From Ruminococcus sp. UBA1780 (GTDB lineage: Bacteria > Bacillota > Clostridia > Oscillospirales > Ruminococcaceae), in contig DCGK01000006.1 in NCBI GenBank assembly GCA_002315235.1, forward strand, positions 1-6,198: DNA of 6,198 nt, in the 5' to 3' direction. The position numbers were made by a program, and so were the translations under genes. Numbering within the stretch: the first letter of the stretch is position 1; each line of letters opens with the position of its first letter. The notes beneath the pieces are model-generated. The model was not told the DNA's origin. It worked only from the letters and a program-made list of their open reading frames with translations, and did no database searches. Shown here in pieces: positions 1 through 6,194 of this stretch.

Positions 1-41
1 GGGATATCCTCTGTGTTGTTATACAGTAAATCTTTTTTCAT
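1..41 (-). CDS. Start of an unidentified gene, cut by the left window edge
   Basis: An ATG on the minus strand (41-39) directly abuts the TGA stop of the cation transporter gene (44-42), giving TGAATG. The frame stays open to the window edge and encodes MKKDLLYNNTEDIP. The abutting stop and start suggest translational coupling and membership in the same operon. There is no good Shine-Dalgarno sequence; the nearest purine-rich run is GGCGG, about 14 bases upstream inside the transporter gene. Fourteen residues are too few for me to name a family. The acidic, polar start shows no signal peptide or membrane segment so far. It could still be a chance frame, but the position is typical of a real downstream gene. 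Confidence 0.5.
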   Translation of the reverse strand, partial: MKKDLLYNNTEDI

Positions 42-968
42 TCAATGTATTTTACCGCCAAAAGGATTTACATGCACCGTACAGTGCTTCACTTCCGGAA
101 ATTTTTTCTCTATCTGAAGATGAACCTCTTCCGCTCTTTCGTGGGATTCATACAGTGTCTTGCTTCCGTCCATCAGTATTTCAACCTCAACATATATCTT
201 TGAACCGAAAAGACGTGTCTTGATTTCATCAATACCCTCGACATCAGGAACATTCAGTATAACTTTCCTCATGCTTTCTATCACTTCATCCGAACAGCTC
301 TTGTCAACCATCTTGTCAACTGCATCACGGAAAATATCCAGTGCCGCCTTTTCGATAAACAGACAGATAACTACTGACGCCACCGGATCAAGCACCGGAA
401 AACCAAGCCTTGCTCCGAGAATACCGGCAAATGAACCAATTGAGGAAAGCGCATCCGACCGGTGATGCCAGGCATCAGCCATAAGCGCACCGGAATTTAT
501 CCGCTTTGCCGCAGCACGGGTATACCAGTACATTGCTTCCTTTACAACAACAGAAAGAAGCGCGGCCACAGCAGCAGCCATCCCGGGAACTGCAATTTCA
601 GAAGTATGTCCGCCGGTTATTTTTCCTATGCCGCTCATTCCGATTCCAAGGCCTGTTACTGCCAGAACAACCGCAAGAACAATCGCTGCCACGCATTCCA
701 TTCTTTCGTGTCCGTAAGGATGCTCCTTGTCGGATTTTTTTCCTGATACTGAAACGCCTATCATTACAACAAATGTACTGAATACATCCGATGCAGAATG
801 CACAGCATCAGAAACCATAGCTCCGGATTTTGCAGCAATTCCGGCAATAAGCTTAAGCAGTGCCAGAAGAATGTTCACTGCTATGCTTACTGCGGAAACT
901 TTCATCGCAACAGCTTTGTCAGTGTCAGAGATAACATCATCTGCACTGCATCTTTCTCTATCATCCAT
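42..968 (-). CDS. Cation diffusion facilitator (CDF) family divalent metal efflux transporter
   Basis: A 308-residue inner-membrane protein of the CDF family, which exports Zn2+ or related divalent metals from the cytoplasm by proton antiport. Hydrophobic segments lie at roughly residues 24-46, 62-76, 93-113, 125-142, 174-190 and 193-206. TM2 carries HSASD (H57, D61) and TM5 carries HHRSD (H168, D172). These match the paired HxxxD sites that bind the transported metal in CDF proteins and favour zinc over manganese; the exact metal is inferred. HPYGHER (83-89) is the usual cytoplasmic loop motif. Residues about 210-308 form the cytoplasmic ferredoxin-like domain, ending in a histidine-containing CTVHVNP strand. 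The length is normal for the family. AGAGGA lies about 10 bases upstream of the chosen ATG. It follows deoC by 41 bases and abuts the next gene. No metal-sensor gene or operator is visible. Confidence 0.93.
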   Translation of the reverse strand: MDDRERCSADDVISDTDKAVAMKVSAVSIAVNILLALLKLIAGIAAKSGAMVSDAVHSASDVFSTFVVMIGVSVSGKKSDKEHPYGHERMECVAAIVLAVVLAVTGLGIGMSGIGKITGGHTSEIAVPGMAAAVAALLSVVVKEAMYWYTRAAAKRINSGALMADAWHHRSDALSSIGSFAGILGARLGFPVLDPVASVVICLFIEKAALDIFRDAVDKMVDKSCSDEVIESMRKVILNVPDVEGIDEIKTRLFGSKIYVEVEILMDGSKTLYESHERAEEVHLQIEKKFPEVKHCTVHVNPFGGKIH

Positions 969-1009
969 ATCACTGATTTCCTCTTATGTCATTTTACAGT
1001 AAACGAACA

Positions 1010-1660
1010 TCATGAATTCTTTACGATTTTTACAACACGGCTTGTGCCGAGTCTTGATGCGCCCAGTGAGATAAATTTTTCAGCATCATCAAGTGAAGAA
1101 ATGCCGCCGGCAGCTTTTATTTTTACCTTCGGACCAACGTGTTCGGCAAAAAGACTTACATCTTCAGATGTCGCACCTGATTTTGAAAAGCCGGTTGAAG
1201 TTTTAATATAGTCTGCGCCTGATTCGGTAACAATCTCACACATCTTAATCTTCTCTTCATCAGTAAGAAGACAGGTCTCGATAATTACTTTAAGAAGTCT
1301 GCCGCTGCAGGCTTTTTTTACTTCACGGATTTCATTCAGAACGTATTCATAGTCTCCCGCTCTGAGCATGCCTATATTGATTACCATGTCTATCTCATCA
1401 GCACCGTTTTTCACAGCATCCTCCGTTTCAAACACCTTCGATGCCGTTGTGCTGTTTCCGTTAGGGAAACCGATAACAGTGCATATTTTCAGTTTGTCCC
1501 CGGCATATTCCTTCGCCTGTCTGACATAGCACTGAGGAATACACACTGACGCTGTGCTGTATTTTACCGCATCGTCGCACAGTTCCTTTATTTCATCAAA
1601 TACTGCTGTCTGCAGAAGCAGTGTATGATCACATTTTGAAAGTATATCCTTTATATCCAT
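1010..1660 (-). CDS. deoC: Deoxyribose-phosphate aldolase
   Basis: DeoC is a cytoplasmic class I aldolase that splits 2-deoxyribose 5-phosphate into glyceraldehyde 3-phosphate and acetaldehyde during deoxynucleoside catabolism. The 216-residue length is normal for the short bacterial form. Visible motifs are DHTLL (11-15), the VIGFPNG strand (62-68), EIDMVINIG with D91 (equivalent to E. coli D102), the Schiff-base lysine K153 in IKTSTGFS, and the second catalytic lysine K182 in KIKAAGGI. The phosphate-binding end GASRLGTS (200-207) is intact, so the enzyme should be active. The start is supported by GGGGGA 7 bases upstream of the ATG. The usual deo partners (nucleoside phosphorylase, phosphopentomutase, a DeoR-type regulator) are absent from the window. 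Here it sits between a UPF0340 gene (24-base gap) and a CDF transporter. Confidence 0.97.
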   Translation of the reverse strand: MDIKDILSKCDHTLLLQTAVFDEIKELCDDAVKYSTASVCIPQCYVRQAKEYAGDKLKICTVIGFPNGNSTTASKVFETEDAVKNGADEIDMVINIGMLRAGDYEYVLNEIREVKKACSGRLLKVIIETCLLTDEEKIKMCEIVTESGADYIKTSTGFSKSGATSEDVSLFAEHVGPKVKIKAAGGISSLDDAEKFISLGASRLGTSRVVKIVKNS

Positions 1661-1684
1661 AAATTCATCCCCCGTTATTCGGAT

Positions 1685-2266
1685 TTACTTCAGATTCTCA
1701 TCATAGACAGCTCTTTCGCCGCCGATAAATTTAGGTCTTACTCTTGCTGCAGTAACCGGCGCTTTTCCTACATGATTCTGTCTGAGTCTGAGAGGAACTG
1801 CAACCTTTTTAAGATGCATTCCTATCAGTGTGCCGCCGATATCAATACCTGCGTCAGCTTTTATCTCCTCAACAGCAACCGCATTCTTCATCCCTGCATA
1901 CGCCGCAGTGGCAAATGAACCTCCCGCCTTCGGCTGAGGAACCACGTTTACTGTTTCTGCAAAAGGAACTGCTTCTCTCTCAATGATAACAGCCCTGTTA
2001 AGATGCTCGCAGCACTGCGCTGCAATATAGATGCCCTTCACTCCGAATACTGACATAAGCCCGTCATATATTGCCTCACCAGCTTCAGGTACTGACCAGC
2101 TGCCAATGCCTTCACCAAGAGTTTCACTTGTGCTGCATCCTATAACAACTATCTTCCCTGCGGTAAGCTTCGCCTCAGCTACAAGTTCTGCCGCCGCTGC
2201 TGCCGCGTCATTTTTTATTGATTCGATAATATTTTTATCTTCTATTTCGTGTGTTGTTCCAGCCAT
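1685..2266 (-). CDS. UPF0340 / TIGR01440 family protein (YwlG-like)
   Basis: A 193-residue protein of the UPF0340 (TIGR01440, DUF436) family, common in Firmicutes and represented by B. subtilis YwlG. Its biochemical function is not established as far as I know. Hallmarks seen are IGCSTSE (42-48), the cysteine-histidine segment QCCEHLNRA (84-92), PQPKAGGS (110-117), the glycine-rich DIGGTLIGMH (142-151), and the conserved C-terminus RVRPKFIGGERA (175-186). The length matches the family. Residues 20-32 form an alanine-rich helix with no repeat structure behind it. The protein appears soluble, without signal peptide or membrane spans. The ATG is preceded by AAAGGA at a rather long spacing (about 14 bases), and no alternative ATG, GTG or TTG lies in frame just upstream. 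It follows the SUFU gene after 43 bases and precedes deoC. B. subtilis ywlG lies close to glyA, but no glyA is present here. Confidence 0.92.
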   Translation of the reverse strand: MAGTTHEIEDKNIIESIKNDAAAAAAELVAEAKLTAGKIVVIGCSTSETLGEGIGSWSVPEAGEAIYDGLMSVFGVKGIYIAAQCCEHLNRAVIIEREAVPFAETVNVVPQPKAGGSFATAAYAGMKNAVAVEEIKADAGIDIGGTLIGMHLKKVAVPLRLRQNHVGKAPVTAARVRPKFIGGERAVYDENLK

Positions 2267-2309
2267 TTTTATTACCGCTTTCCTTTTTATTTTTCGCCTG
2301 TACTCTGAA

Positions 2310-2969
2310 TCAGAGATAGGACTTTGTACGCTTCATATCTGTAACAAGCTCAGGGTTGTCTTTCTTCATAAGTGCAAGAAGAACACCGATGTTGTTAAAG
2401 TCCTTCTTAACTGCCTTAAGTTCTGACTCTGTTATGCCAACCATCTGTATAAATTCAACCTTGCCGTGAACAGTGTCGATATCATTTGCAGACGTGTCCT
2501 TAACAGCAAGAAGAGCAGTAATCTTCGAGTCAGTATCCGTATGAAGAGGTGATCCGTCTCCCGGAATACAGTCACCGCTTGTAAAATAATTCTCGGACTT
2601 GTACGTGTATCTCGCAAGATTCCCAAGCATTTCAAGAGCCCAGAGGCATTCCTCCTCGCTTTCTTCCTTAAGCTTGATTGTCATTTCATAGCCCCAGCCG
2701 CTGTACTCGCCCTCAAAGCTTTCTTCGTCAGCATAAAGTGAACTCATTCCGAATGTTACAATGTGATAATAACCCCTGCCGGTTTCATAGATAGAAAAAC
2801 CGTCAAGATAGTCATCACCGCCGAACATTGCTCTCGACTGAACATCCGTTCCGTAGTGAGCCGGTTTTTTTCCTTTGTATATTCTGTCAAATTCCTCCTC
2901 AACTGCGTCCCAGCCCGGTGCCCAGTCAAGGTCTTCATTCATTTTTGCAATATATTCTTCACGTGTCAT
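2310..2969 (-). CDS. Suppressor-of-fused (SUFU) domain protein
   Basis: A 219-residue soluble protein matching the bacterial SUFU-domain family, recognised from APGWDAVEE (17-25), KKPAHYGT (34-41), the LDGFSIYE strand (55-62), HIVTFGMSSLY (69-79), SGWGYEMTIKL (90-100), the WALEMLGNLARY helix (110-121), GDCIPGDGSPL (132-142), and a C-terminal FIQMVGITESEL followed by ELVTDMKR. The fold spans the whole protein. Animal SUFU is a Hedgehog pathway regulator. Bacterial members have been described as immunity proteins in polymorphic toxin systems, but no toxin lies nearby, so a housekeeping role is equally possible. The start codon overlaps the stop of the preceding sulfur-transfer gene by one base (TAATG), and AGGAAG lies about 7 bases upstream, so the two are probably translationally coupled. 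The family call is strong; function is unknown. Confidence 0.88.
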   Translation of the reverse strand: MTREEYIAKMNEDLDWAPGWDAVEEEFDRIYKGKKPAHYGTDVQSRAMFGGDDYLDGFSIYETGRGYYHIVTFGMSSLYADEESFEGEYSGWGYEMTIKLKEESEEECLWALEMLGNLARYTYKSENYFTSGDCIPGDGSPLHTDTDSKITALLAVKDTSANDIDTVHGKVEFIQMVGITESELKAVKKDFNNIGVLLALMKKDNPELVTDMKRTKSYL

Positions 2970-4996
2970 TATTCTTCTTCCTTTCCTGAACCGAATTCAT
3001 AGCTGTCATAATTGTCGAGAAAGCTTATTTTCTTCCCGTCCTTCTTGTAGGCTATAACCGTATCCAGATTTACATTTTCAACGCTTCTGAAAATATGATT
3101 TTCAACAAGAGGATTGGTTTTCTTAAGAGTCTTTATAAGCTCCTTTATTTCTATTCTTTTTGATTTGTTTTCTTCATTGTCACAGGTTACGCATGTGTCA
3201 GTAAATTTACATGCGCACTGGATAAAATGAAGTTTATTGTAGTCACGCCACGCCTTGATGTCATCCTCTCTCACAAGATAAAGAGGTCTTATAAGCTCCA
3301 TTCCTTCAAAATTTGTGCTGTGGAGCTTCGGCATCATGGTCTGAACCTGTGCACCGTAAAGCATACCCATAAGAATTGTTTCAATAACATCATCGTAATG
3401 ATGACCGAGAGCAATCTTGTTGCATCCCATCTGTTTAGCAAATGAGTAAAGATGGCCTCTTCTCATTCTTGCGCAGAGGTAGCACGGTGATTTTTCAATA
3501 TTGTAAACCGAGTCAAATATCTGTGACTCAAATATGGTCACCGGAATATTGAGATTTTTCGCATTTTCCTCGATTATTTTTCTGTTGTCAGGACTGTATC
3601 CCGGATCCATGACAAGGAACTTTACATCAAAATCAAACTTGTTGTGAAGCTTAAGTTCCTGAAAGCATTTAGCCATGAGCATGGAATCCTTGCCGCCGGA
3701 AATACACACCGCAATGCTGTCTCCCGGCTTCACCATCTCATATATATTTATAGCCTTGGTGAATTTGCACCAGATAGTCTTCCTGAATTTTTTCCTCAGA
3801 CTGAGCTCAGCATCCGCCGCTGAAACCCTCTCTGCAGGTTCATTTATAACGTCCATCAGCCATGCTCTGTAGCCGCCCTCAAGGCTTACTGCGTTCACGC
3901 CCTTATCCCTGAGCTTTTCGGCAGCTTCAACGCTGTATTCGCCCCGGCTGCAGCAGATAATAACAGGCCTTCCTGATTTGTCAGGTATATCGCTTTCATC
4001 AAGTTCATCAGCCTTTATGTGAACCGAGCCGGGAATTTTACCGTAGGAAAGCTCCATATCACTTCTGATATCAATCAGCTGATAGCTCCCCTGTTCTAAT
4101 TTTTTCATATCAGCAACTGTGATAGTCATACTGTCATATACCTTTCCTTCAGTCTCGCCGCCGCATGACAGGCAGTTATTTTTCTGAATGTAGTAATCAG
4201 CCAGATCAGCCGGATTTTTTATATCCGCCCTGTCAGAGCATACTCTGCATTCGGGATTTTTCCCGCTGAATTTCACAAGACGGGTTTTCATTGTAAGTCC
4301 GTCAAATGTGAAAAGTCTGTCCAGAAGAAGCTCCCCGGCGCCTGTAAAATATTTTACCGTCTCAAGTGCCTGAACCGTTCCTGTAATACCGGCAACTGCG
4401 CCGATTATTCCTGCCTGCGAGCAGTTCGGAACACTCCCCTTATCAGGAATCTCCTCAAAAACACATCTGTAACAGGAATGATTTCCGTCAGGAACCCAGG
4501 TCATTACCTGCCCCTCAAAACGAAGAATTCCCGCATGACAGAAAGGCTTTTTCATAATCACGCAGGTGTCATTTATAAGAAATTTTGTTTCAAAGCTGTC
4601 ACAGCAGTCGAGTATAAAATCGTACTGTCCGATGTACTCCGCTGCGTTTTCAGGTGTAAGTCTGAAGGGATATGCGCTTACCCTTATTCTGTCATTAAGC
4701 TTTTCAAGAGTCTGCTTAGCTGACAGCGCCTTGTTCATTCCCTCTGTCTCCATGCTGTGGGCAATCTGACGCTGCAGATTTGAAACGCTTACTTCATCCG
4801 CATCCATTATGCCGATATGTCCGACACCGGCACCGGCAAGATACAGCGCAGCAGGCGAACCAAGTCCGCCTGCGCCGATAAGAAGTACACTTGAATTTTT
4901 TAGTTTAATCTGTCCTTCGGTACCGAGCTGTGTCAGAATTATCTGTCTGTCATATCTGAGGTACTCCTCAGGACTAAGTTCTGTATTTTTCATCAT
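2969..4996 (-). CDS. Three-domain sulfur-transfer protein: MoeB/ThiF E1-like adenylyltransferase, rhodanese, TtcA-like PP-loop ATPase
   Basis: A 675-residue cytoplasmic fusion in one uninterrupted frame. Domain 1 (about 7-258) is MoeB/ThiF-like: RYDRQIIL (14-21), GAGGLG nucleotide loop (41-46), D65 and SNLQRQ (72-77), D130-D133, zinc pairs C175/C178 and C250/C253, and the catalytic-type C192 in PNCSQAGIIG. Such domains adenylate the C-terminus of a ubiquitin-like sulfur carrier. Domain 2 (about 290-385) is a rhodanese with loop CSRGEYS, C349 being the expected persulfide cysteine. Domain 3 (about 400-665) is a TtcA/TilS-type PP-loop ATPase: SGGKDS (433-438), CYLC (C505, C508), GHHYDD (531-536), and C594/C596 plus C602/C605, from which a third iron-sulfur ligand could come. 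The likely role is sulfur activation and tRNA thiolation; the exact substrate is inferred. An extra CxxC (275-278) joins domains 1 and 2. The start overlaps cysE (ATGA); ATG 4993 is an alternative. No clear Shine-Dalgarno, so coupling to cysE is likely. Confidence 0.92.
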   Translation of the reverse strand: MMKNTELSPEEYLRYDRQIILTQLGTEGQIKLKNSSVLLIGAGGLGSPAALYLAGAGVGHIGIMDADEVSVSNLQRQIAHSMETEGMNKALSAKQTLEKLNDRIRVSAYPFRLTPENAAEYIGQYDFILDCCDSFETKFLINDTCVIMKKPFCHAGILRFEGQVMTWVPDGNHSCYRCVFEEIPDKGSVPNCSQAGIIGAVAGITGTVQALETVKYFTGAGELLLDRLFTFDGLTMKTRLVKFSGKNPECRVCSDRADIKNPADLADYYIQKNNCLSCGGETEGKVYDSMTITVADMKKLEQGSYQLIDIRSDMELSYGKIPGSVHIKADELDESDIPDKSGRPVIICCSRGEYSVEAAEKLRDKGVNAVSLEGGYRAWLMDVINEPAERVSAADAELSLRKKFRKTIWCKFTKAINIYEMVKPGDSIAVCISGGKDSMLMAKCFQELKLHNKFDFDVKFLVMDPGYSPDNRKIIEENAKNLNIPVTIFESQIFDSVYNIEKSPCYLCARMRRGHLYSFAKQMGCNKIALGHHYDDVIETILMGMLYGAQVQTMMPKLHSTNFEGMELIRPLYLVREDDIKAWRDYNKLHFIQCACKFTDTCVTCDNEENKSKRIEIKELIKTLKKTNPLVENHIFRSVENVNLDTVIAYKKDGKKISFLDNYDSYEFGSGKEEE

Positions 4997-5898
4997 GATT
5001 TTCTGTTTTTGAACTGAAGCTCAGGAGCCTTCATGCTTACCCTTGTATCACTTGCAACCGATGCAGTAATAAATGCATTACCGCCTACAACAACATTTTC
5101 CTCAATAACGGTTTCACCGCCAAGAATAGAAGAACCGGAATACAGTGTTACATTATCCCTGATTGTAGGATGACGCTTAACGCCCTTCAGCTTCTGGCCG
5201 CCGCTGGTTGAAAGACCACCGAGAGTAACACCCTGATACATCTTGACATGCTCACCTATTACTGTTGTTTCGCCTATTACTATACCTGTACCATGGTCAA
5301 TGAAGAAATAACGTCCTATTGAAGCACCAGGATGAATATCAATACCTGTTATACTGTGCGCATGCTCAGTCATAATTCTCGGAATCATCGGAACTCCAAG
5401 AAGAAAAAGCTCATGAGCAATTCTGTATACGGAAATAGCATATAAGCCGGGATATGAAAGAATAACTTCATCCCTGCTGCTGGCAGCCGGGTCACCGTCA
5501 AATGCTGCCTGAACATCAGTCTCAAGGTATGATCTGATCTGAGGTATCTTCTCCATAAACTCATACGTGATGTTCTCTGCCATATCTTCATGGCTGTTGT
5601 CAGTATCACTGAGCAGTTCAGCATTATATCTGAGTACAGTCCTGATCTGCTTGTTAAGATGATAAATGATATCCTCAATAGCTGCTGAAAGGTTATTTTT
5701 TATACTGTAGAACCTGTATACTCCGTCATCATAATATCCCGGATAGAGAATTTTAAGAAGCTTCTCAATAATATCGATAATCGCATCCTTGTCCGGCTGA
5801 TTAACCAGGTCTGTCTTATTTATCGTTCTGTTGTCCTCATAATCCGCAAGGATTGTCTGAACAATCTGATTTACTCGGTTTTCATTTAGTTTTCCCAT
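4993..5898 (-). CDS. cysE: Serine O-acetyltransferase (EpsC/CysE type)
   Basis: This enzyme transfers acetyl from acetyl-CoA to serine, giving O-acetylserine for cysteine synthesis. The frame opens with ATG at 5931 (312 residues), but I prefer ATG 5898 (301 residues). CGGAGG (5910-5915) precedes 5898 by 11 bases, whereas an ATG at 5931 would sit about two bases from the predicted transcription start. Numbering from 5931: an N-terminal helical region (about 20-150), DGDPAA (145-150), YPGLYAISVYRIAH (160-173), then the left-handed beta-helix of hexapeptide repeats (about 198-295) with catalytic-type D198 in GIDIHPGA, D212-H213 in IDHGTG, and MYQGVTLGG (231-239). All active-site residues are present. 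The N-terminal extension is typical of the longer EpsC-like forms. First gene of the apparent operon, overlapping the sulfur-transfer gene by 4 bases. No cysteine synthase (cysK) is in the window. Confidence 0.93.
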   Translation of the reverse strand: MGKLNENRVNQIVQTILADYEDNRTINKTDLVNQPDKDAIIDIIEKLLKILYPGYYDDGVYRFYSIKNNLSAAIEDIIYHLNKQIRTVLRYNAELLSDTDNSHEDMAENITYEFMEKIPQIRSYLETDVQAAFDGDPAASSRDEVILSYPGLYAISVYRIAHELFLLGVPMIPRIMTEHAHSITGIDIHPGASIGRYFFIDHGTGIVIGETTVIGEHVKMYQGVTLGGLSTSGGQKLKGVKRHPTIRDNVTLYSGSSILGGETVIEENVVVGGNAFITASVASDTRVSMKAPELQFKNRKS

Positions 5899-5909
5899 AA
5901 GGCTTATGT

Positions 5910-5915
5910 CCTCCG
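5910..5915 (-). promoter_or_regulatory. Ribosome binding site deciding the cysE start
   Basis: CGGAGG on the minus strand, 11 bases before ATG 5898. It lies inside the frame that would be translated from ATG 5931, which has only an AT-rich sequence (ATAATATAAAGTA) before it. This favours 5898 as the real start. The spacing is slightly long but within the observed range. Confidence 0.65.
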
Positions 5916-5939
5916 GTCCGAAAATAGTCATTACTTTAT

Positions 5940-5968
5940 ATTATATCATTTTTACAGGCTCCGGTAAA
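5940..5968 (-). promoter_or_regulatory. Housekeeping-sigma promoter with extended -10, driving the cysE operon
   Basis: Minus-strand TATAAT (5945-5940) preceded by TG one base upstream (TGATATAAT, an extended -10). A -35-like TTTACC (5968-5963) lies 17 bases upstream, matching TTGACA at four of six positions. A run of seven A (5979-5973) upstream of the -35 could act as an UP element. Transcription should begin near 5933. The leader to ATG 5898 would be about 35 bases, too short for a T-box or other large riboswitch. Inferred from consensus only. Confidence 0.72.
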
Positions 5969-6033
5969 GAGATTTTTTTCCTGAGGGGTACTATCATTTT
6001 TCTATCGACAGATATAGCCTGGATAAAAAGCAT

Positions 6034-6067
6034 CAGCGCCGCAGTCAAAAAAACGACTGCGGCGCTG
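6034..6067 (-). terminator. Strong intrinsic terminator upstream of the cysE promoter
   Basis: A perfect 13-base-pair stem, CAGCGCCGCAGTC (6034-6046) with GACTGCGGCGCTG (6055-6067), closes an 8-base loop. On the minus strand it is followed by ATGC and then TTTTT (6029-6025), so it most likely ends transcripts arriving from the right of the window. On the plus strand the nearest T-run begins about 10 bases after the stem, so termination that way is weaker. It insulates the cysE promoter 65 bases further on. Confidence 0.75.
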
Positions 6068-6117
6068 CACTGTATATTTTGTCTTTTGTTCTCTGTATTT
6101 TTCCGGAATTTTCAAAG

Positions 6118-6194
6118 CTCTGCTTTTAACAAGCAGAGGCAATTCGAAGAATTGCTTTCGTTCAGTAGGAGATTGAACTCCTACTGAACGAGAG
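6118..6194. repeat. Cluster of three consecutive perfect hairpins (possible interspersed palindromic element)
   Basis: Three inverted repeats follow one another within 77 bases. Hairpin 1 is CTCTGCTT (6118-6125) with AAGCAGAG (6131-6138), 5-base loop. Hairpin 2 is GCAATTC (6139-6145) with GAATTGC (6149-6155), 3-base loop. Hairpin 3 is CGTTCAGTAGGAG (6159-6171) with CTCCTACTGAACG (6178-6190), 6-base loop, extendable outward to 17 pairs with one G-U (6155-6158 with 6191-6194). No long T-run follows any of them, so they are not ordinary terminators. They could be a REP- or MITE-like element, or the structured 3' end of an RNA starting beyond the edge. The arms are seen directly; the class is a guess. 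Confidence 0.5.

Noticed and set aside
993..1003. Palindrome TTTACAGTAAA between deoC and the CDF gene, considered as a metal-regulator operator
   Set aside because: Short, AT-rich, single copy, with no promoter elements around it and no match I can confirm to a known operator.
798..1211. A 137-codon plus-strand frame spanning the CDF-deoC junction
   Set aside because: It is antisense to two clearly recognised genes, and its product shows no domain features.
2200..2225. Alanine-rich stretch in the UPF0340 protein, considered as a repeat expansion
   Set aside because: The codons are mixed and the segment fits an amphipathic helix normal for this position; no DNA repeat unit is present.
2303..2315. 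Near-palindrome CTCTGAATCAGAG at the end of the SUFU gene
   Set aside because: Only 6 pairs around a single central base, overlapping the stop codon, so it cannot form a hairpin with a loop. Not a terminator.
5899..5968. Possible T-box or other riboswitch before cysE, as found before some cysteine genes
   Set aside because: The predicted leader is about 35 bases, with no T-box motif and no terminator/antiterminator pair between promoter and start.
5906..6187. A 93-codon plus-strand open frame
   Set aside because: It overlaps the cysE start, its promoter, the terminator and the hairpins, and its translation resembles no family I recognise.
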